Shown: piece after piece, positions 17,487 to 28,339 of the stretch
Layout: every line of letters starts with the position of its first letter
Numbering within the stretch: position 1 is the first letter of the stretch
Assembly: GCA_003427395.1 (NCBI GenBank)
Contig: BFEA01000277.1
Location: 346,764-400,749, forward strand
Direction of reading: 5' to 3'
Length of the DNA: 53,986 bases
Origin: Chara braunii
Lineage: Eukaryota > Streptophyta > Charophyceae > Charales > Characeae
Notes under the pieces: model-generated
The model's database searches: none
What the model saw: only the letters and a program-made list of their open reading frames with translations
Told to the model about the DNA's origin: nothing
Position numbers and translations under genes: made by a program

Positions 17487-18017
17487 TGTCGACCGGAAGA
17501 AATGCTCTGCCGGCACGCCAACCAAACCCTATGCCTCGCGCCGCGTCTGTCACCCACGGAAGGGATGGTCAGGGCTCTTGTAACCTGCACAGTCCACGTT
17601 AGTCCTCAACCATGCAAAAACCGACTTAGACTGACCTCGCGTCACATGTACACAAATCTCACAAAGTAGCATCCGGAACAAATAAAACGAACATTTTCAT
17701 TCAATCCAAAACAATGGGGTTCTCAGCGTTGTTTCCAGTCTCGGGTGAAAATCCCTCGTCTAGGAGGGGGAAATCTGTCTGAGTAGCTACGGATCTCTTT
17801 TGCACCCTGAGCCTGATCCTCCTCTCAATCGAATGCCGACGATATCGGGCTCGACGATCCCAGGAAACCGTGCTAGAGCTCTCTGTATCAGAGGTCGCTT
17901 CCCGTGCCCATTGGGGCCAGAGCTCAAGATCAACTGTGACCATGCCTTCTCATGATAACGTTGACTTTTGTCCCTCGCAAAGGTCGCATATGTACTAGGT
18001 TTGGTGGCCCGTCTCAG

Positions 18018-18225
18018 AATGTACCCGTTCAGAAGGCCCGGTTCGGAATGTAGCTCTTCGGAAGGCCCGATTTGGAATGTACCTCTTCGAAAGGCGCGGT
18101 TCGGAATGTACCTCTTCGAAAGGCCCAGTTCGGAATGTACGTCTTCGAAAGGCCCGGTTCAGAATGTACCTCTTCGAAAGGCCCGGTTCGAAATGTACCT
18201 CTTCGAAAGGCCCGGTTCGGGCGAC
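18018..18225. repeat. 29-bp tandem repeats in TE-B LTR (right)
   Basis: Same unit as in the left LTR with fewer copies; the array gained or lost units after insertion. Confidence 0.87.
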
Positions 18226-18449
18226 ACTACCTTGGGCCTGATCTCCGATGTGCCTTCTCCAACTGCTCAATCGTTTGCCCGGGCGTCGCACCCTTCAAAG
18301 TGCTCACACAATCCGCTGGGCGCACTCCTTCAAACTGGTAAATGCCTGGGGCACCCGCTCGTGTCGCCCCTGTTTTGTGCCCTCTCAGGCCCCCAAGTAT
18401 TCAATGTACCTTCTCGTCCCGCTCCCGAAATGTGCTCCCAAAGAAGTCT

Positions 18450-18645
18450 TGTTTCACCGATGCCCGACTGTGCCCCCAAAAGGCCCGTTTCACTGATGCC
18501 CCGACTGCGCCCCCAAGAGCCCGTTTCATCCGGTGTCTCAACTGCGCCCCAAAGGCCTGTTCCGTCCGGTGTCACAACTGCGCCCCAAAGGCCTGTTCCG
18601 TCCGGTGTCACAACTACGCCCCAAAGGCCCTCTTTGTCCGATGTC
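18450..18645. repeat. 36-bp tandem repeats in TE-B LTR (right)
   Basis: Counterpart of 3890-4063, ending just before the mitochondrial insert. Confidence 0.84.
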
Positions 18646-18657
18646 CCGACTGATCCA

Positions 18658-18901
18658 TTCACCGAAGCGACGAGACCAAACAAAATCAATGTTGCAAACG
18701 CCTCTCCAGGCACGCAGCAAGACATGCTGGACACGAAGTGCTATTGTTTGCCATTGATCTTCAGGGTCAGTAGCGGAACGTTCTGTAAGTTGAAGAAGGC
18801 TGTTTGTGAAAACAGCTGGAGAATATCGCGTGAGTGAAGAAGGGGATTTATCTTGTAAAGCTCTTTCATCGGTAGTGAGATTATGACAAAAACCGAAGAA
18901 G

Positions 18902-18937
<36 letters not shown>

Positions 18938-19170
18938 GACGGGGGGGGCAAGTGTTATTCGGAATGACTAGGCGTAAAGGGCACGTAGGCGGTGAATTAG
19001 GCGCGAAGCGGTGAAAGTCGCCAGCTCAACTGGTGGAATGCCTTCAAAACCGGTTCACTGGAGTAAGATAGAGGAAAGTGGAATTTCTAGTGTAGAGATA
19101 AAATTCATAGATATTAGAAGGAACACCAAAAGCGAAGGCAGCTTTCTGGGTCTCTACTGACGCTGAGGTG
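18658..19170 (+). other. 513-bp insert in TE-B right LTR containing organelle DNA
   Basis: The left LTR runs straight through the matching site (about 4074/4075), so this segment was added to the right copy only. The first 163 bases (18658-18820) are of unknown origin; the rest is mitochondrial SSU rRNA. No target duplication is evident, which fits end-joining of several fragments. Confidence 0.8.
18821..19170 (+). pseudogene. rrn18: Nuclear copy of mitochondrial SSU rRNA fragment (NUMT)
   Basis: Contains the universal 530-loop sequence GTGCCAGCAGCCGCGGTAA (18919-18937), then the run GGGGGGGGCAAGTGTTATTC and GGCGTAAAGGGCACGTAGGC, and ends at the GACGCTGAGGTG region. This corresponds to roughly positions 400-760 of bacterial 16S. 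The block GGGCAAGTGTT.TTCGGAATGA and AAGGGCACGTAGGCGGTGAA is how I recall plant mitochondrial 18S, not plastid 16S. Several positions read A or T where the rRNA normally has G or C, consistent with decay of methylated nuclear DNA. It is a fragment and cannot act in a ribosome. Confidence 0.82.
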
Positions 19171-19289
19171 CCCGCGGAAGCGCGAGTCGGCGTGCGTGCT
19201 TCGTGTGTCCAATCCTCACCGCCAGTGATCACGCGTACGCCCCCACCGGTGAGCGTGGTCCCCGCGCGGCCTACCCCGCTCCGTGCGCG

Positions 19290-19880
19290 AGTCCGGGCCC
19301 TCGGGTGCAGTAACCCGACTCGTGTGCGCGCCCTTGCGTGCTACCCCAATCTGCGCGCACGGAGCTTGCGTGAATGTGCGCGCCCGCGCGCACTATCCCT
19401 ATCTGCGCGCGCAGAGGCTACGCGAGTGTGTGCACCCTTGCGCGCGGACGTTGCGCGAGTGTGTGCGCCTTTGCACGCTTTCCGGATCTGCGCGCGCGGA
19501 CGCTGCGCGAGTGTTCGCGCCCTAGCGCGCTGCCCCGATATGTGCGCACAAACGCGGCGCGAGTGTGCACGCTCTTGCACGCTATCCTTATCTGTGCGCG
19601 TGGACGTTGCACGAGTGCTCACGCCCTAGCGCGCTGCCCCGATTTGTGCACGCAAAAGCTGCACGAGTGTGCGCACCCCTGCGCGCTTCCCCGATCTGCA
19701 CGCGCATACGCTGTGTGAGTGTGCGCGCTCTTGCGCGCTGTCCTTATCTCTGCGTGTGGACGCTGCACGAGTGCTCACGCCCTAGCGCGCTGCCCCGATC
19801 TGTGCGCGCGGACGCTGCGCAAGTGTGCACGCCCTTGCGCGCTTTCCCGATCTGCGAGCGTGGACGCTACGTGAGTCTGA
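19290..19880. repeat. 52-bp CpG-rich satellite (right LTR)
   Basis: Same 52-bp family as 4205-5250 but without the triplicated 298-bp unit. Confidence 0.85.
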
Positions 19881-20997
19881 TCCTCCTAGTGCGCGGGCGA
19901 GCGCGCTGTTACGCGCGGGCTTTCCCACCCAATCCTGCAAGCGTAGGGCGCGTGCGCGCGCGTGCCCCTGTGTGCCTGTGCGCCTGTGTGTGGTTGCGCG
20001 CGTGTGCGCACGTGTGCCCGCGCCTTCGCGTGCGTGGTGACGCATGGAGTCGTGCACCTGCGTCCCCCCCCGTCCTTCCTCGTCCTCGTTACCTCCTTGT
20101 CTTCCTCTCCCGTGCGTGTTGATGAGCGCCCTTCCTCCGTGTGCCCTCCACCCGCGCATCCAAGAAGTGTCCCGACCCGGAGCCCTTTTCGGCTTTTATG
20201 CTTCGCAGGGCTCCGCCTCCCTGGCTCTCCACTCTTCGGAGGCTGCCTACGAGTTGCAGCGCCCCGGTACCGGGCCTGTGCCCGAGCCTCTTTGGGCCCC
20301 CGAAAGGTTTTCAATGACGGGGGCCTTTCGCTCGGGAAGTGGGCCTTTTGCAGCTCCCCGGTACCGAGGCTACTCCCGAGCCTGTCCCGGGCCTATTTGG
20401 GCCTGGGTGGTCCCCCACGCTCAAGCGGTACCGGCCCTTGAGAAAAATCGAGCAGGCCCCCCCCCCCGAAATTGTAGGCCAGAAGGCCCATTTCCGAGCC
20501 TTAGGCCGGGAACCTCCTTCCCTTGGCGCCAAGGCCTGCCAAAAAGGCCGGTCTCCATCGTCCCCAACGCAAGGTGTTCCCGGGATTTGGTCACTCGTGG
20601 TAACTTCGGAGGCTGCCATTGCTCGAGATGTTCGAAGCTCTACGTCAAGGCCCCGACGCCCTTTTCCTTCTGGCTTTTCGCCGACCCTTGGCGCAACTCT
20701 GGCCCCTCACAATAGTGCCATTTGCCCTGAGCCCATGGCAATCTTCCTGTTGTGGTAGTCTTTCCATGCCCGTCAGCGGCTCACGCCTGTATTCGCCTAG
20801 GCAAGGATGTCCCCTCCAATGTTCGTTCGNGGTTCCATTCCTTTCAGATGTCGCGGCCGGTACTCGTGGTGTCGTTCTATCGACATAACTTCCGGATCCT
20901 GGTCGCGGTCCCCGCTGGTAAAGTAAGTGAGCCGGCCCCTTGCCAAGCGTCCTTTTCGAGGAAGCAAAGGGCGGCATAAGGCTGGAGCCGCCCGATA

Positions 20998-21001
20998 ACG
21001 T
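20998..21001. repeat. Target-site duplication of TE-B, right copy (ACGT)
   Basis: ACGT follows the right LTR and is followed by GCCACATCAGC, resuming TE-A. Confidence 0.9.
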
Positions 21002-21487
21002 GCCACATCAGCAGAGGCTGGCACTCAACACAGAAGGTGCCAGCGTGCTGCCACAGTCCCGCATCGTCGTCCACAGTACCAGCGCACAGCCAGCGTCGAG
21101 CCAGCGTCCAGCTAGAGTCAAGCCTGCGTCGAGGCAGCATAGCAAGACTGAATGTTGACCTCCTGGAGACCAAGCCTTACGTAGTGTTTGACGAGGCAGT
21201 CTGGCCTCCGATCTCCTTCCCATAGTTGTACAGATTAACTCACAGTCGAGGGCCTGGATTGTATATAGTTGCAGACTTCCCCTTGGTCCTGATGTTGTCT
21301 GGGTACCTGCATACAAACAAGTGTTTTGACTTTGACTGTTGGGCGTCAGGCAGTTGACTTCGATCAGTTGTCGCCCGCTCAGGCCCTGAGTTTACTTAGG
21401 GTCTTTTCTCCCCTCTGGCCTGAGTCTGAGTGGTGGCCTAGCGAGGCCCTTAGACATTCCACAAGGCATACTTCATGGGTTATTGCA
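20998..21487 (-). repeat. TE-A 3' LTR, second segment
   Basis: Continues the LTR interrupted at 2854 and matches about 28560-29089. It ends TTGCA at 21487. No good polypurine tract is seen on its internal side. Confidence 0.92.
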
Positions 21488-21519
21488 TTCCTGGTAGCCC
21501 AAATTTCGAGTTCCATCGC

Positions 21520-22009
21520 AGAAACACACCAATTTTCCCTCGACCCACGTTCACATGCAACAACAATGTCAGGAGCAGTAGGTAGAAGTTCCTTTTTATT
21601 GAACCATCTAGCTTCAGTAGGGGGTTGAGACTTAAACTTTACCTTGTACTGCTACTGCGTTCGTCCTCTGCCACCTGTTGAAAAACAGCCATGTTCCAAA
21701 ATTTTCTTAACTTCATAGCCCATTCATGGAGGGGGGAAACATAGATGGTCTATTAGGAAACTCAGTTCCCTCCACATATGGCAAGAGTTTGGACGCGTGA
21801 AATACAGGATAGGTTATGAGGTGAGGGGGTATATAAATTCGGTAAGAAGGTCCATCTGCATCCTCAATCACCTTGAGAACTTCCCAGACCCATAATAAAC
21901 AGGTAGCAGTTTCCGAGACACATTTTCTTCTAATGCAACTTCTTTAGACTTCACCCATACCAGATCACCTTCCTGAAACTGCAATGGCGATGTTTGTTAG
22001 CCTGTTCAA
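21520..22009 (-). pseudogene. TE-A integrase C-terminus and chromodomain-like tail
   Basis: Conceptual minus-strand reading shows WEVLKVIEDADGPSYRI, PPHLITYPVFHASKLLPY, then GYEVKKILEH and, after a stop, QYKVKFKSQ with RWFNKKELLPTAPDIV. The latter matches the shape of chromodomain-type tails seen in TE-C, TE-D and TE-F. Such tails can steer integration to marked chromatin. At least one frameshift and one stop break it. Confidence 0.65.
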
Positions 22010-22800
22010 TCATCTGCAGTTGGCTTTTTGTATATTTTCCTTTACCTTTTTAATATCGTAAACTGCAAATTCACGAGTGTCTGGGGGTAACCTCTGAATC
22101 TGATCCCGAGTTAAGGCATCAATGAGACGTCGAGGCTTCCAACCTTTATGCTGTGCATTAGGCGTTCTACGTGTAACAGTATGTACACTGTTAATATAGG
22201 CACTAGCAATCTTAGGTAAGTTCTCATCCCAATCTATTTGATCGTGTTGGATATACATGCACAAACGTTGTTGGCACAGATAGTTCATTTGTTCAGTTTG
22301 GCCATTCGTCTTAGGATCTCTACCTGGCGACATGGTCAACCTGGTGCCATAGACTTCCATCAACTTTTGCCATTGTAGACTAGTGAACCGAACATCCCTG
22401 TCAGAAACGATGGTTTTCAAGAATCCATACTCAGAAACCCATCACATCTGGAACTTCTGGATGACCAGTTCAGTTCTAGCTTCGACTGGCAAAGGAATGA
22501 ACATAGCATATTTTGAGAATCTATCCACAATGACCATTACTTGACTGTTGCCATTTCGACATTTAGTGAGACTCATAAAGTCTATGGAGCTAGACTCACC
22601 TGGCTCACTTGGAATAGGCAGTGGTCTCAATGGTCCCAAGGGGTTCTCATGCGAGGGCTTGTTTCTCTGACAGACAAGACAAGTTCGCATACAGGTTAGT
22701 ACATCCTCTTTTATTCCTTTCCATTCAAAGCATTCTCGTACATCGACATACGTCTTCTTAAAACGAAAGTGTCCTTCAGCATCGTGGCATTCCCCAATAA
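22010..22800 (-). pseudogene. TE-A integrase with one stop codon
   Basis: Starts with a zinc-binding region (ECHDAEGHFRFKKTYVDV, then CLVCQRNK). The core has D in SIDFMSLTK, D in TIVSDRDVRF and E in TNGQTEQMN with correct 35-residue spacing. A TGA at about 22441 (FQM stop WVSEYG) probably replaces an Arg codon. All catalytic residues survive, but the stop prevents a full protein. Confidence 0.85.
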
Positions 22801-22816
22801 TTAGACTCTTGATCTG

Positions 22817-23562
22817 TTATTGGCGAGGAATATATGATATTTCTTCGGTCTTATCCAGGTCGAAGAGTAAGCCATCAGTCATTTGATATTCTGGGAACAG
22901 TTCAGGGTTCTTTCGTAGGGTCCCAATGATAGGACTCCAAATAGGATCACTCTCATATCCCTTTTGGATCTGCTCTTGCAGTTCATTCCCGATATTGAGG
23001 TAGGAGATAATGGTTCCAAAGAACTTTGCACGTCTGGACAAAGCATCAGCAACCACATTGGACTTCTCTTTGATTGTTTTCAATTCAAAGTCAAAGGTGT
23101 TGATAAAAGCGGAACATCTTACTAACTTATCAGAGAGTCTAGGTTGTCTTGATCCAGAGTAGAATGATCTGAATAGACAGCGAAGTGCCTCCCTAATAGG
23201 TAGTGCTTCCAGGTGTCCAGTGCAGCAACTAAGGCATACAATTCCCTCTCGTAGGTAGAGTTTGACGAACCTGAATACAAACTCTATAGGTCTATATCCT
23301 TTACGTCGTCCTATTGTAGCACAACTTCAATCCCATACTGACTTGCGTCAATTGTGACAATGAACGGAAGAGAATGATCAACAATCTTTAAGGCAGGGTA
23401 GTGAGTCAGTAGATGTTTAAACTTCCTAAACGACGACTCACAGTCCTTATCCCACAACCAAGGTTTTTCCTTCTTCAAAACTCTTCTCATAAGAGCAACT
23501 ATCAAAGAGAAGTTTCTGACGAACTTCCTATAATAACTAGCAAGTCCGAGAAAAAATCTCAA
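22817..23562 (-). pseudogene. TE-A RNase H and linker
   Basis: FFLGLASYYRKFVRNFS is the RT connection segment; VTIDASQYGIEVVLQ is the RNase H active-site strand with its Asp. After broken frames, NVVADALSRR marks the RNase H end, followed by the linker to integrase. Multiple frameshifts lie between 23310 and 23083. Confidence 0.8.
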
Positions 23563-23639
23563 CTCAGTTACAGTCTTAGGTTGGGGTCAATCTCAAATTG
23601 TTGTGATCTTCTTTTCTTCGGACCTTAGTCCTTCTTCAT

Positions 23640-24360
23640 TCACTATATGCCCTAAGTACAGACTTCAGGCTTAGCAAACTCAGACTTTTCGGGTTCAGTT
23701 TGAAATTGCCCTCGCATAATTTCTGCAGAACCATTCGTAGATGTTTCTCGTGATTTTCTAGTGTCTTACTATACACTAGAATGTCATCGAGATAGACTAC
23801 TACGAATTAATCCAACCATCGGCGAAACAATTCATTCATTGACCTTTGAAAAGTCGCAGGTGCATTAGTCAAACCGAAAGGCATAACCACGAACTCATGG
23901 TGACCATACCTGGTTCGGAAAGCAGTCTTGTGTTGATCTTCAGGAGCCACCTCGATCTGGTGGTACCCTGACTTGAGGTCAATTTTACTGAAGTACCTTC
24001 ATCCTTGCAATTGGTCCAACAGGTCGTCAATGCGCGAAGAGGTTCTGTGTTCTTTACAGTGACGGAATTCAGGCCCCGATAATCAATGCATACTTCCTTT
24101 TTGGGCACGAATAAGACAGGGGCACTGTAAGGAGATGAGCTAGGGCAAATCCATCCTTTATCTGTAAGTTCTTGTAATTGTTTACGAAGCTCCTCAAGTT
24201 CCCTAGGAGACATATGGTAGATGGAACCCTTGAGAATCTTGCTTCAGAGAATAATCTTGATCGTGTGCTTAATAGCACGCTCGGTGATTCCCGTCGGCTC
24301 AGTCTGCAAGTCCTTATACTCGTCGAGAAGTTTTTCAATAGAAGGAGGATAGGATAAAGA
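23640..24360 (-). pseudogene. TE-A reverse transcriptase, frameshifted
   Basis: The N-terminal blocks are clear: MSPRELEELRKQLQELTDKG, PYSAPVLFVPKKE and [14 protein letters not shown]. Downstream, the palm blocks occur in alternating frames (for example [15 protein letters not shown]-like sequence near 23860-23900 on the minus strand). Several indels are needed to join them. Confidence 0.78.
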
Positions 24361-24372
24361 GCACTCGACTAC

Positions 24373-24860
24373 TCATTTAACGAGTAGCATCATCACATCC
24401 TGATCCAACTTCTTCTTAAAGACCATTGATCTAAAGGATGAGTAACTCATACAACAGAAAGACAAGGTCGAGTCAGAGTCAGACCTATGATACAACTTGA
24501 TCGCTCGCATTTCAGACTTCTCGTCCTTAAGATTTATAATTTTTTCTTTGAACCTGACTTCTGAGTCGGCTTCTTCGTGCCAATCCATTCCTAGAATCAC
24601 GTCAAAAGGCAGGTTTTTCTGATGAGGAAGGATATCTCATGCAAAATTTTCTTTCCTTCCTTCGTCCTTGAGTAACACTTGACACGATCGACGTATTGAG
24701 AAATAGTGATCGTGCTCTTATCAGCCAGCATAGACTCTTACCTTCGTTCCCCGATGCAATTTACGAATTGCTTTCTCTGAGATATAAGACCTCGTCGATC
24801 CTGGGTCTAACAGTGCACCTACTCGTGTATGTGCAATCTCGATATCCGGGCTCATAAGTT
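24373..24860 (-). pseudogene. TE-A aspartic protease region
   Basis: RVGALLDPGSTRSYISEKA carries the active-site loop with DPGS in place of the usual D-T/S-G-A. MILGMDWHEEA is the conserved ILGMDWL-like motif near the protease C-terminus. The two are in separate broken frames. Confidence 0.72.
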
Positions 24861-24972
24861 CACCCTTAGACTTAGCTTTTTTAGCCCACGAACTCCGAAG
24901 TGCTATGAGTTCATTGTCGAGCTCGTCAAGGGAATCATCTAGTGAGATAGAACAAAGAATAGTGTCATGGTG

Positions 24973-25990
24973 CTATGGACGATGGGTTGAAGAAGAGCCA
25001 TCCTCTGCCTTAAGAGTCGAGGGGTTATAAGAGATTGTCGGCGCCTTACCTTTGTCTAAACCCTTCGACTCAGTAGGAGCAGATGCAACTCCTACTGGCT
25101 GCTCATTTTTGGGTTTTAAATTACGGGGCACTAGGCTATCACGTGCCCCACGGTTCTGCATTTTAGACACTGACGGTTGTCCATTTTGGGCTGCCACACC
25201 TCACGTGTCATTCCCATTTTCTCCCACGACTTTTCGTACGCAATGCTGGGATGCTCGGGAAACAAGCGTGGTCTCCTCTTCTGCTTCCATTGACTTTGGC
25301 CTCCCTCGTTGGCCACTACTGTAGCGATGTCACCCTTCCCGGACTCGTCGTTGCCTTTACCTCCTCCTCCCTCGAACTCGTCGAGGGGTAACTTCTCTAC
25401 GGTATCATCATCGAAAACGACAAGCATGTGATCCTGGCGCTTTTGCCGCCAAAGGACACGCTTGACGTACCCACCTACCGGACCAGTCTTCACGATAGAA
25501 GCATACATTCCCTTTACCTACGTTGTCATTTGCTCCCTTTGGAGCGCGAGATCCCGGAACTGTCGATAGTTGTACTTGCCGGATTTGGCTTCAGCCATGA
25601 GGTGACCTCGAATGGGTTCAAACAATGCAAGCGAGAAGATGTGTAGGACTAGATTGTCCTGCAGGTTCAAACCCTGGTACCAGCAACAACCTATCAACTT
25701 CACGTGACAATGCATCTACAGTGGTCCAACGCTTTTGGCCTATGGTAGTGAGCTCGTCGAAGGCCTTGTCGGTCGTCGTCTTATCCAAGAATCTCTCCTT
25801 GATCTTTTGGAGGAATTCTCGGGGAGTCGACGTCTTTGCCCACTCGCCAATATCCTCGAAGCTGGCAGCGTTGGATTCGGACAGTACCCAGTCCTTGGTT
25901 GTCTCACCAAGACAAGACGTTGAAAAAGCCTCTTTGCTTTCTGGCTCTACCAGTACAATCCCACAGTATGTCTGGATCTTAGCGATCTAG
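24973..25990 (-). pseudogene. TE-A gag capsid/nucleocapsid region
   Basis: Segments include GEWAKTSTPREFLQKIKERF, EPIRGHLMAEAKSGKYNYRQ and a nucleocapsid knuckle beginning QCLKCRTVGH. Three short frames carry them, with stops at about 25990, 25518, 25131 and 24973. This would be the capsid and RNA-binding part of Gag. Confidence 0.7.
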
Positions 25991-26251
25991 AGCAACAGAT
26001 TCCATTATAAGTAAAGGGAAGTTTCATTTTAACCTTTTCTTTTCTTTTTGGTTTTTCTACTTCCTTAGCTGGTTCTTCTTTTTTGGCGGGTTCTTATTTC
26101 TTCTCTATCGGCTTCTCAGATTCCTTCTTTGAGCCTTCGGGTCTTTTCGACGTTACCCTCTTCATTGCATCCTTCATAAGTTTTTTTTAGGGTCCTTTCT
26201 TTACTTCCTCCCCCCTGGTCTCCACCTCAATCCTAACCTTGTCCTTGCCCT

Positions 26252-26959
26252 TCAGAAGCCTAGTTGTTGTCTCCAGTGAGGCAATGTTACTATCTTCTTT
26301 TCAAGGTGGACCATGTAGACCATTAAAAACTGCAAAATGGATGCAAGCCCAATGCCTGCTTCTTCATAGTGAAACCTTTGCATAAGTTCATCCATCATTC
26401 TCTCTTCATCTTCTTGCTCTTTTTGCTTTCTTCGGAATTCCTCAATCTTCCTTCTTTCTTCCTTTAATGTGTTTTCTAGTTGCCTGATGTTTTCCTCCAT
26501 TATCTCTACAGACAATTTTGTTTCCTTTCTATCCTCTCTTTTTTCTTCCTTTTTTTCCCTTCTTTGGTCCATCTTTTCCAGGTTCTCGGCGACATAACGA
26601 TCAAGGGTCATTCGCCCTTGCTTGATGAGTTGCTCAATTCTCTTTCCGGTTTCCAGCATCTCAATGGCTGTCTTTGCATTTTCCAGTTCACCTTCTGCAA
26701 CGTGCAGATTGAATTGTCCATGCACCAGCCGTTCAGCTTCTGGTCCGGCACCGTGTATCTCGCCGAGTACCTGGCGAAGAAGTTCCAACAAGGCTTCTTG
26801 CATCAACCTGACCACGGGTCTTGAGTTCCCCCCCTTCTTCATCGGCATAGACAGTGAGAGGGATCGAAAAAAAGAAAAGAGGTTTATACCGCACAAGGAC
26901 GGGGGCACGCAGACATTTCCAGAGATAAGTCGTATTTCCAGTGTGTGAATGCCGCACAA
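26252..26959 (-). CDS. TE-A gag N-terminal coiled-coil region
   Basis: Open frame of up to 235 codons; the likely Met is in MPMKKGGNSRP. From about residue 75 to 200 it is a long E/K/R-rich coiled coil (EEKREDRKETKLSVEIMEEN and following). N-terminal coiled coils occur in Gag of several Ty3/gypsy elements. It is separated from the capsid region by stop-rich sequence (26252-25990). Confidence 0.65.
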   Translation of the reverse strand: MCGIHTLEIRLISGNVCVPPSLCGINLFSFFRSLSLSMPMKKGGNSRPVVRLMQEALLELLRQVLGEIHGAGPEAERLVHGQFNLHVAEGELENAKTAIEMLETGKRIEQLIKQGRMTLDRYVAENLEKMDQRREKKEEKREDRKETKLSVEIMEENIRQLENTLKEERRKIEEFRRKQKEQEDEERMMDELMQRFHYEEAGIGLASILQFLMVYMVHLEKKIVTLPHWRQQLGF

Positions 26960-27929
26960 TAAATAAATTTAAAGACAAAAATAAATTCCACAGCCACACG
27001 CAATTTTCTTACAACAAGAAATATCAAAGGCAGATAAGAAGAAACAAATTCTCAATTTATTTCTACTTCTAACTTTGTTGTCTGTTCTATGTGTGATGAC
27101 GTTCTACAGAACATGAACAGGTATCGCGGCCACGGCCAGTGTGATCAAGACAACAACACACATATGCACAACAACCACAAAACAGCCAAACAGGTGAGTA
27201 GGTCAGCCAACACAACCAACAACAATCAAGGGTCAGCCTTCCTTCCTCTACAGTTGTACCATCTCCAAAACCAATGCAACCAGACACAAGGGCCGACATG
27301 TGACACTACAGCAAATTGTGAAGTCGTACCGTTTGCCAGCACACAAGTACAAGATCAACACCTCACCCACAGCAGCATGCCATGGATGCCACGTGTCACC
27401 CCTGGAATGCCAACACAACAGCTCTACAGAGTCTGCCACATCAGCGACAATGACCTGGAAGGTTTACGAGGGGGATGCCACGTCAGCAATGCATGGTCTG
27501 CAAACACATCCACACAAGTATGCCACGCCAGATCAAATGTAAAGCGCTCTGTCAGCAAGCAATCGCAACACAGGTACATGCCACATCAAACAATGCCCTG
27601 CCAGTAGTAGTAGGATGCCACGTCGGCATCCCTACGTCATGCCACATAGACAGCGCGCCACATCAGCGGTCCCAATATCCACACTCTCTCTCTTTTGACC
27701 AGCGCCACGTCAGCCTGTTGCCAACGAAGCTCTCGCCAGTATCCCAATTTCTTCAGTGTAACCACCTCATCACCTTCACGGGAGGCTGCACACACGTGCG
27801 GTACTCAATGTCTAGACATGCGGTATTACCGCGCGTTAATAAACACGTTTCGTTCCTACACGTGCGGCACCTCCCACTTACCTGGGTGCCACGCCAGCAC
27901 CTAACAGTAGATCGCGATGAAGGAGGTAT
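26960..27929 (-). other. TE-A leader with repeated ACGT-core motifs
   Basis: Untranslated leader between primer site and gag. The segment 27380-27905 holds about ten copies of a motif that on the plus strand reads GCCACGTCAGC or its variant GCCACATCAGC. On the minus (sense) strand this is GCTGACGTGGC, a C-box/G-box hybrid of the type bound by plant bZIP factors. The variants mostly fit CpG to TpG decay. Confidence 0.65.
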
Positions 27930-27941
27930 GCTCCGATACCA
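27930..27941 (-). promoter_or_regulatory. TE-A primer binding site
   Basis: TGGTATCGGAGC on the minus strand, three bases inside the 5' LTR. It is complementary to the 3' end of initiator Met tRNA (plant consensus TGGTATCAGAGC with one difference). Confidence 0.85.
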
Positions 27942-28213
27942 AATTGTAATGAACCCAAAGTGGAAGATACTCGTCAGACGTCGAAGTACAGGTAGGCTCA
28001 GATCTGCACAATGTCCCCAATAATCGTGAAAGTGATATCTGATGCAATGTCTCGTTACCAATAGACGAAGAGAGTGGAGGGAGAATAGGCAGATAAGAGG
28101 GTGGAAGAGATAAACAGTGTCCACCAAAAGAGTAGCCCAAACATTACTCACTCTTTCTCTGGGCTTCCTCTCACCTCCACGTCATCAATCATACCGAGTC
28201 CTGATCACATAGA

Positions 28214-28229
28214 AGTGCCACGTGGCACT
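28214..28229. promoter_or_regulatory. Perfect 16-bp palindrome with G-box, right LTR
   Basis: Second copy of AGTGCCACGTGGCACT, unchanged from 2509-2524 although the LTRs otherwise differ in places. Confidence 0.65.
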
Positions 28230-28339
28230 GTCATCTCGTGGAGACAATGAAGACAAGCAACAGTGCACGGTATCGACGTCAACCTCAGGTGAGTACCACT
28301 TTCCCAATCATCCACAGATCCCGATCTCCCTTCTTGTCG

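Larger units (their letters stand above)
2855..20997 (-). mobile_element. TE-B: giant Ty3/gypsy-like element with extra ORFs
   Basis: 18,143 bp with LTRs of about 3.5 kb starting TGTCGACC and ending CCCGACA (left) or CCCGATA (right), flanked by ACGT. The internal region (6359-17486) codes on the minus strand. From its 5' side it reads: 413-bp leader, a 4.7-kb block of unassigned ORFs (17073-12407), gag with a zinc knuckle, protease, RT, RNase H, integrase, and a lysine-rich tail. The pol order fits Ty3/gypsy. Both the LTR length and the block ahead of gag are unusual. No iMet-type primer site follows the 5' LTR, unlike TE-A, TE-E and TE-F. A run of ten G on the minus strand next to the 3' LTR can serve as polypurine tract. 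Several frames are broken. Confidence 0.9.
17487..20997 (-). repeat. TE-B 5' LTR (right), 3511 bp
   Basis: Pairs with 2855-6358. It carries the mitochondrial insert (18658-19170), a shorter satellite region, an N at 20830 matching the N at 6191, and an end mutated from CCCGACA to CCCGATA. Confidence 0.93.

Noticed and set aside
18821-19170. Bacterial 16S rRNA contamination or a live rRNA gene
   Set aside because: The segment is embedded in an LTR, is a fragment only, and its GGGCAAGTGTT and AAGGGCACGTAGGC blocks fit plant mitochondrial 18S.
27089-28023. Plus-strand ORFs of 172-182 codons in the TE-A leader
   Set aside because: They are antisense to the element, rich in H, Q and T from repeated CACATCAGC motifs, and have no domain.
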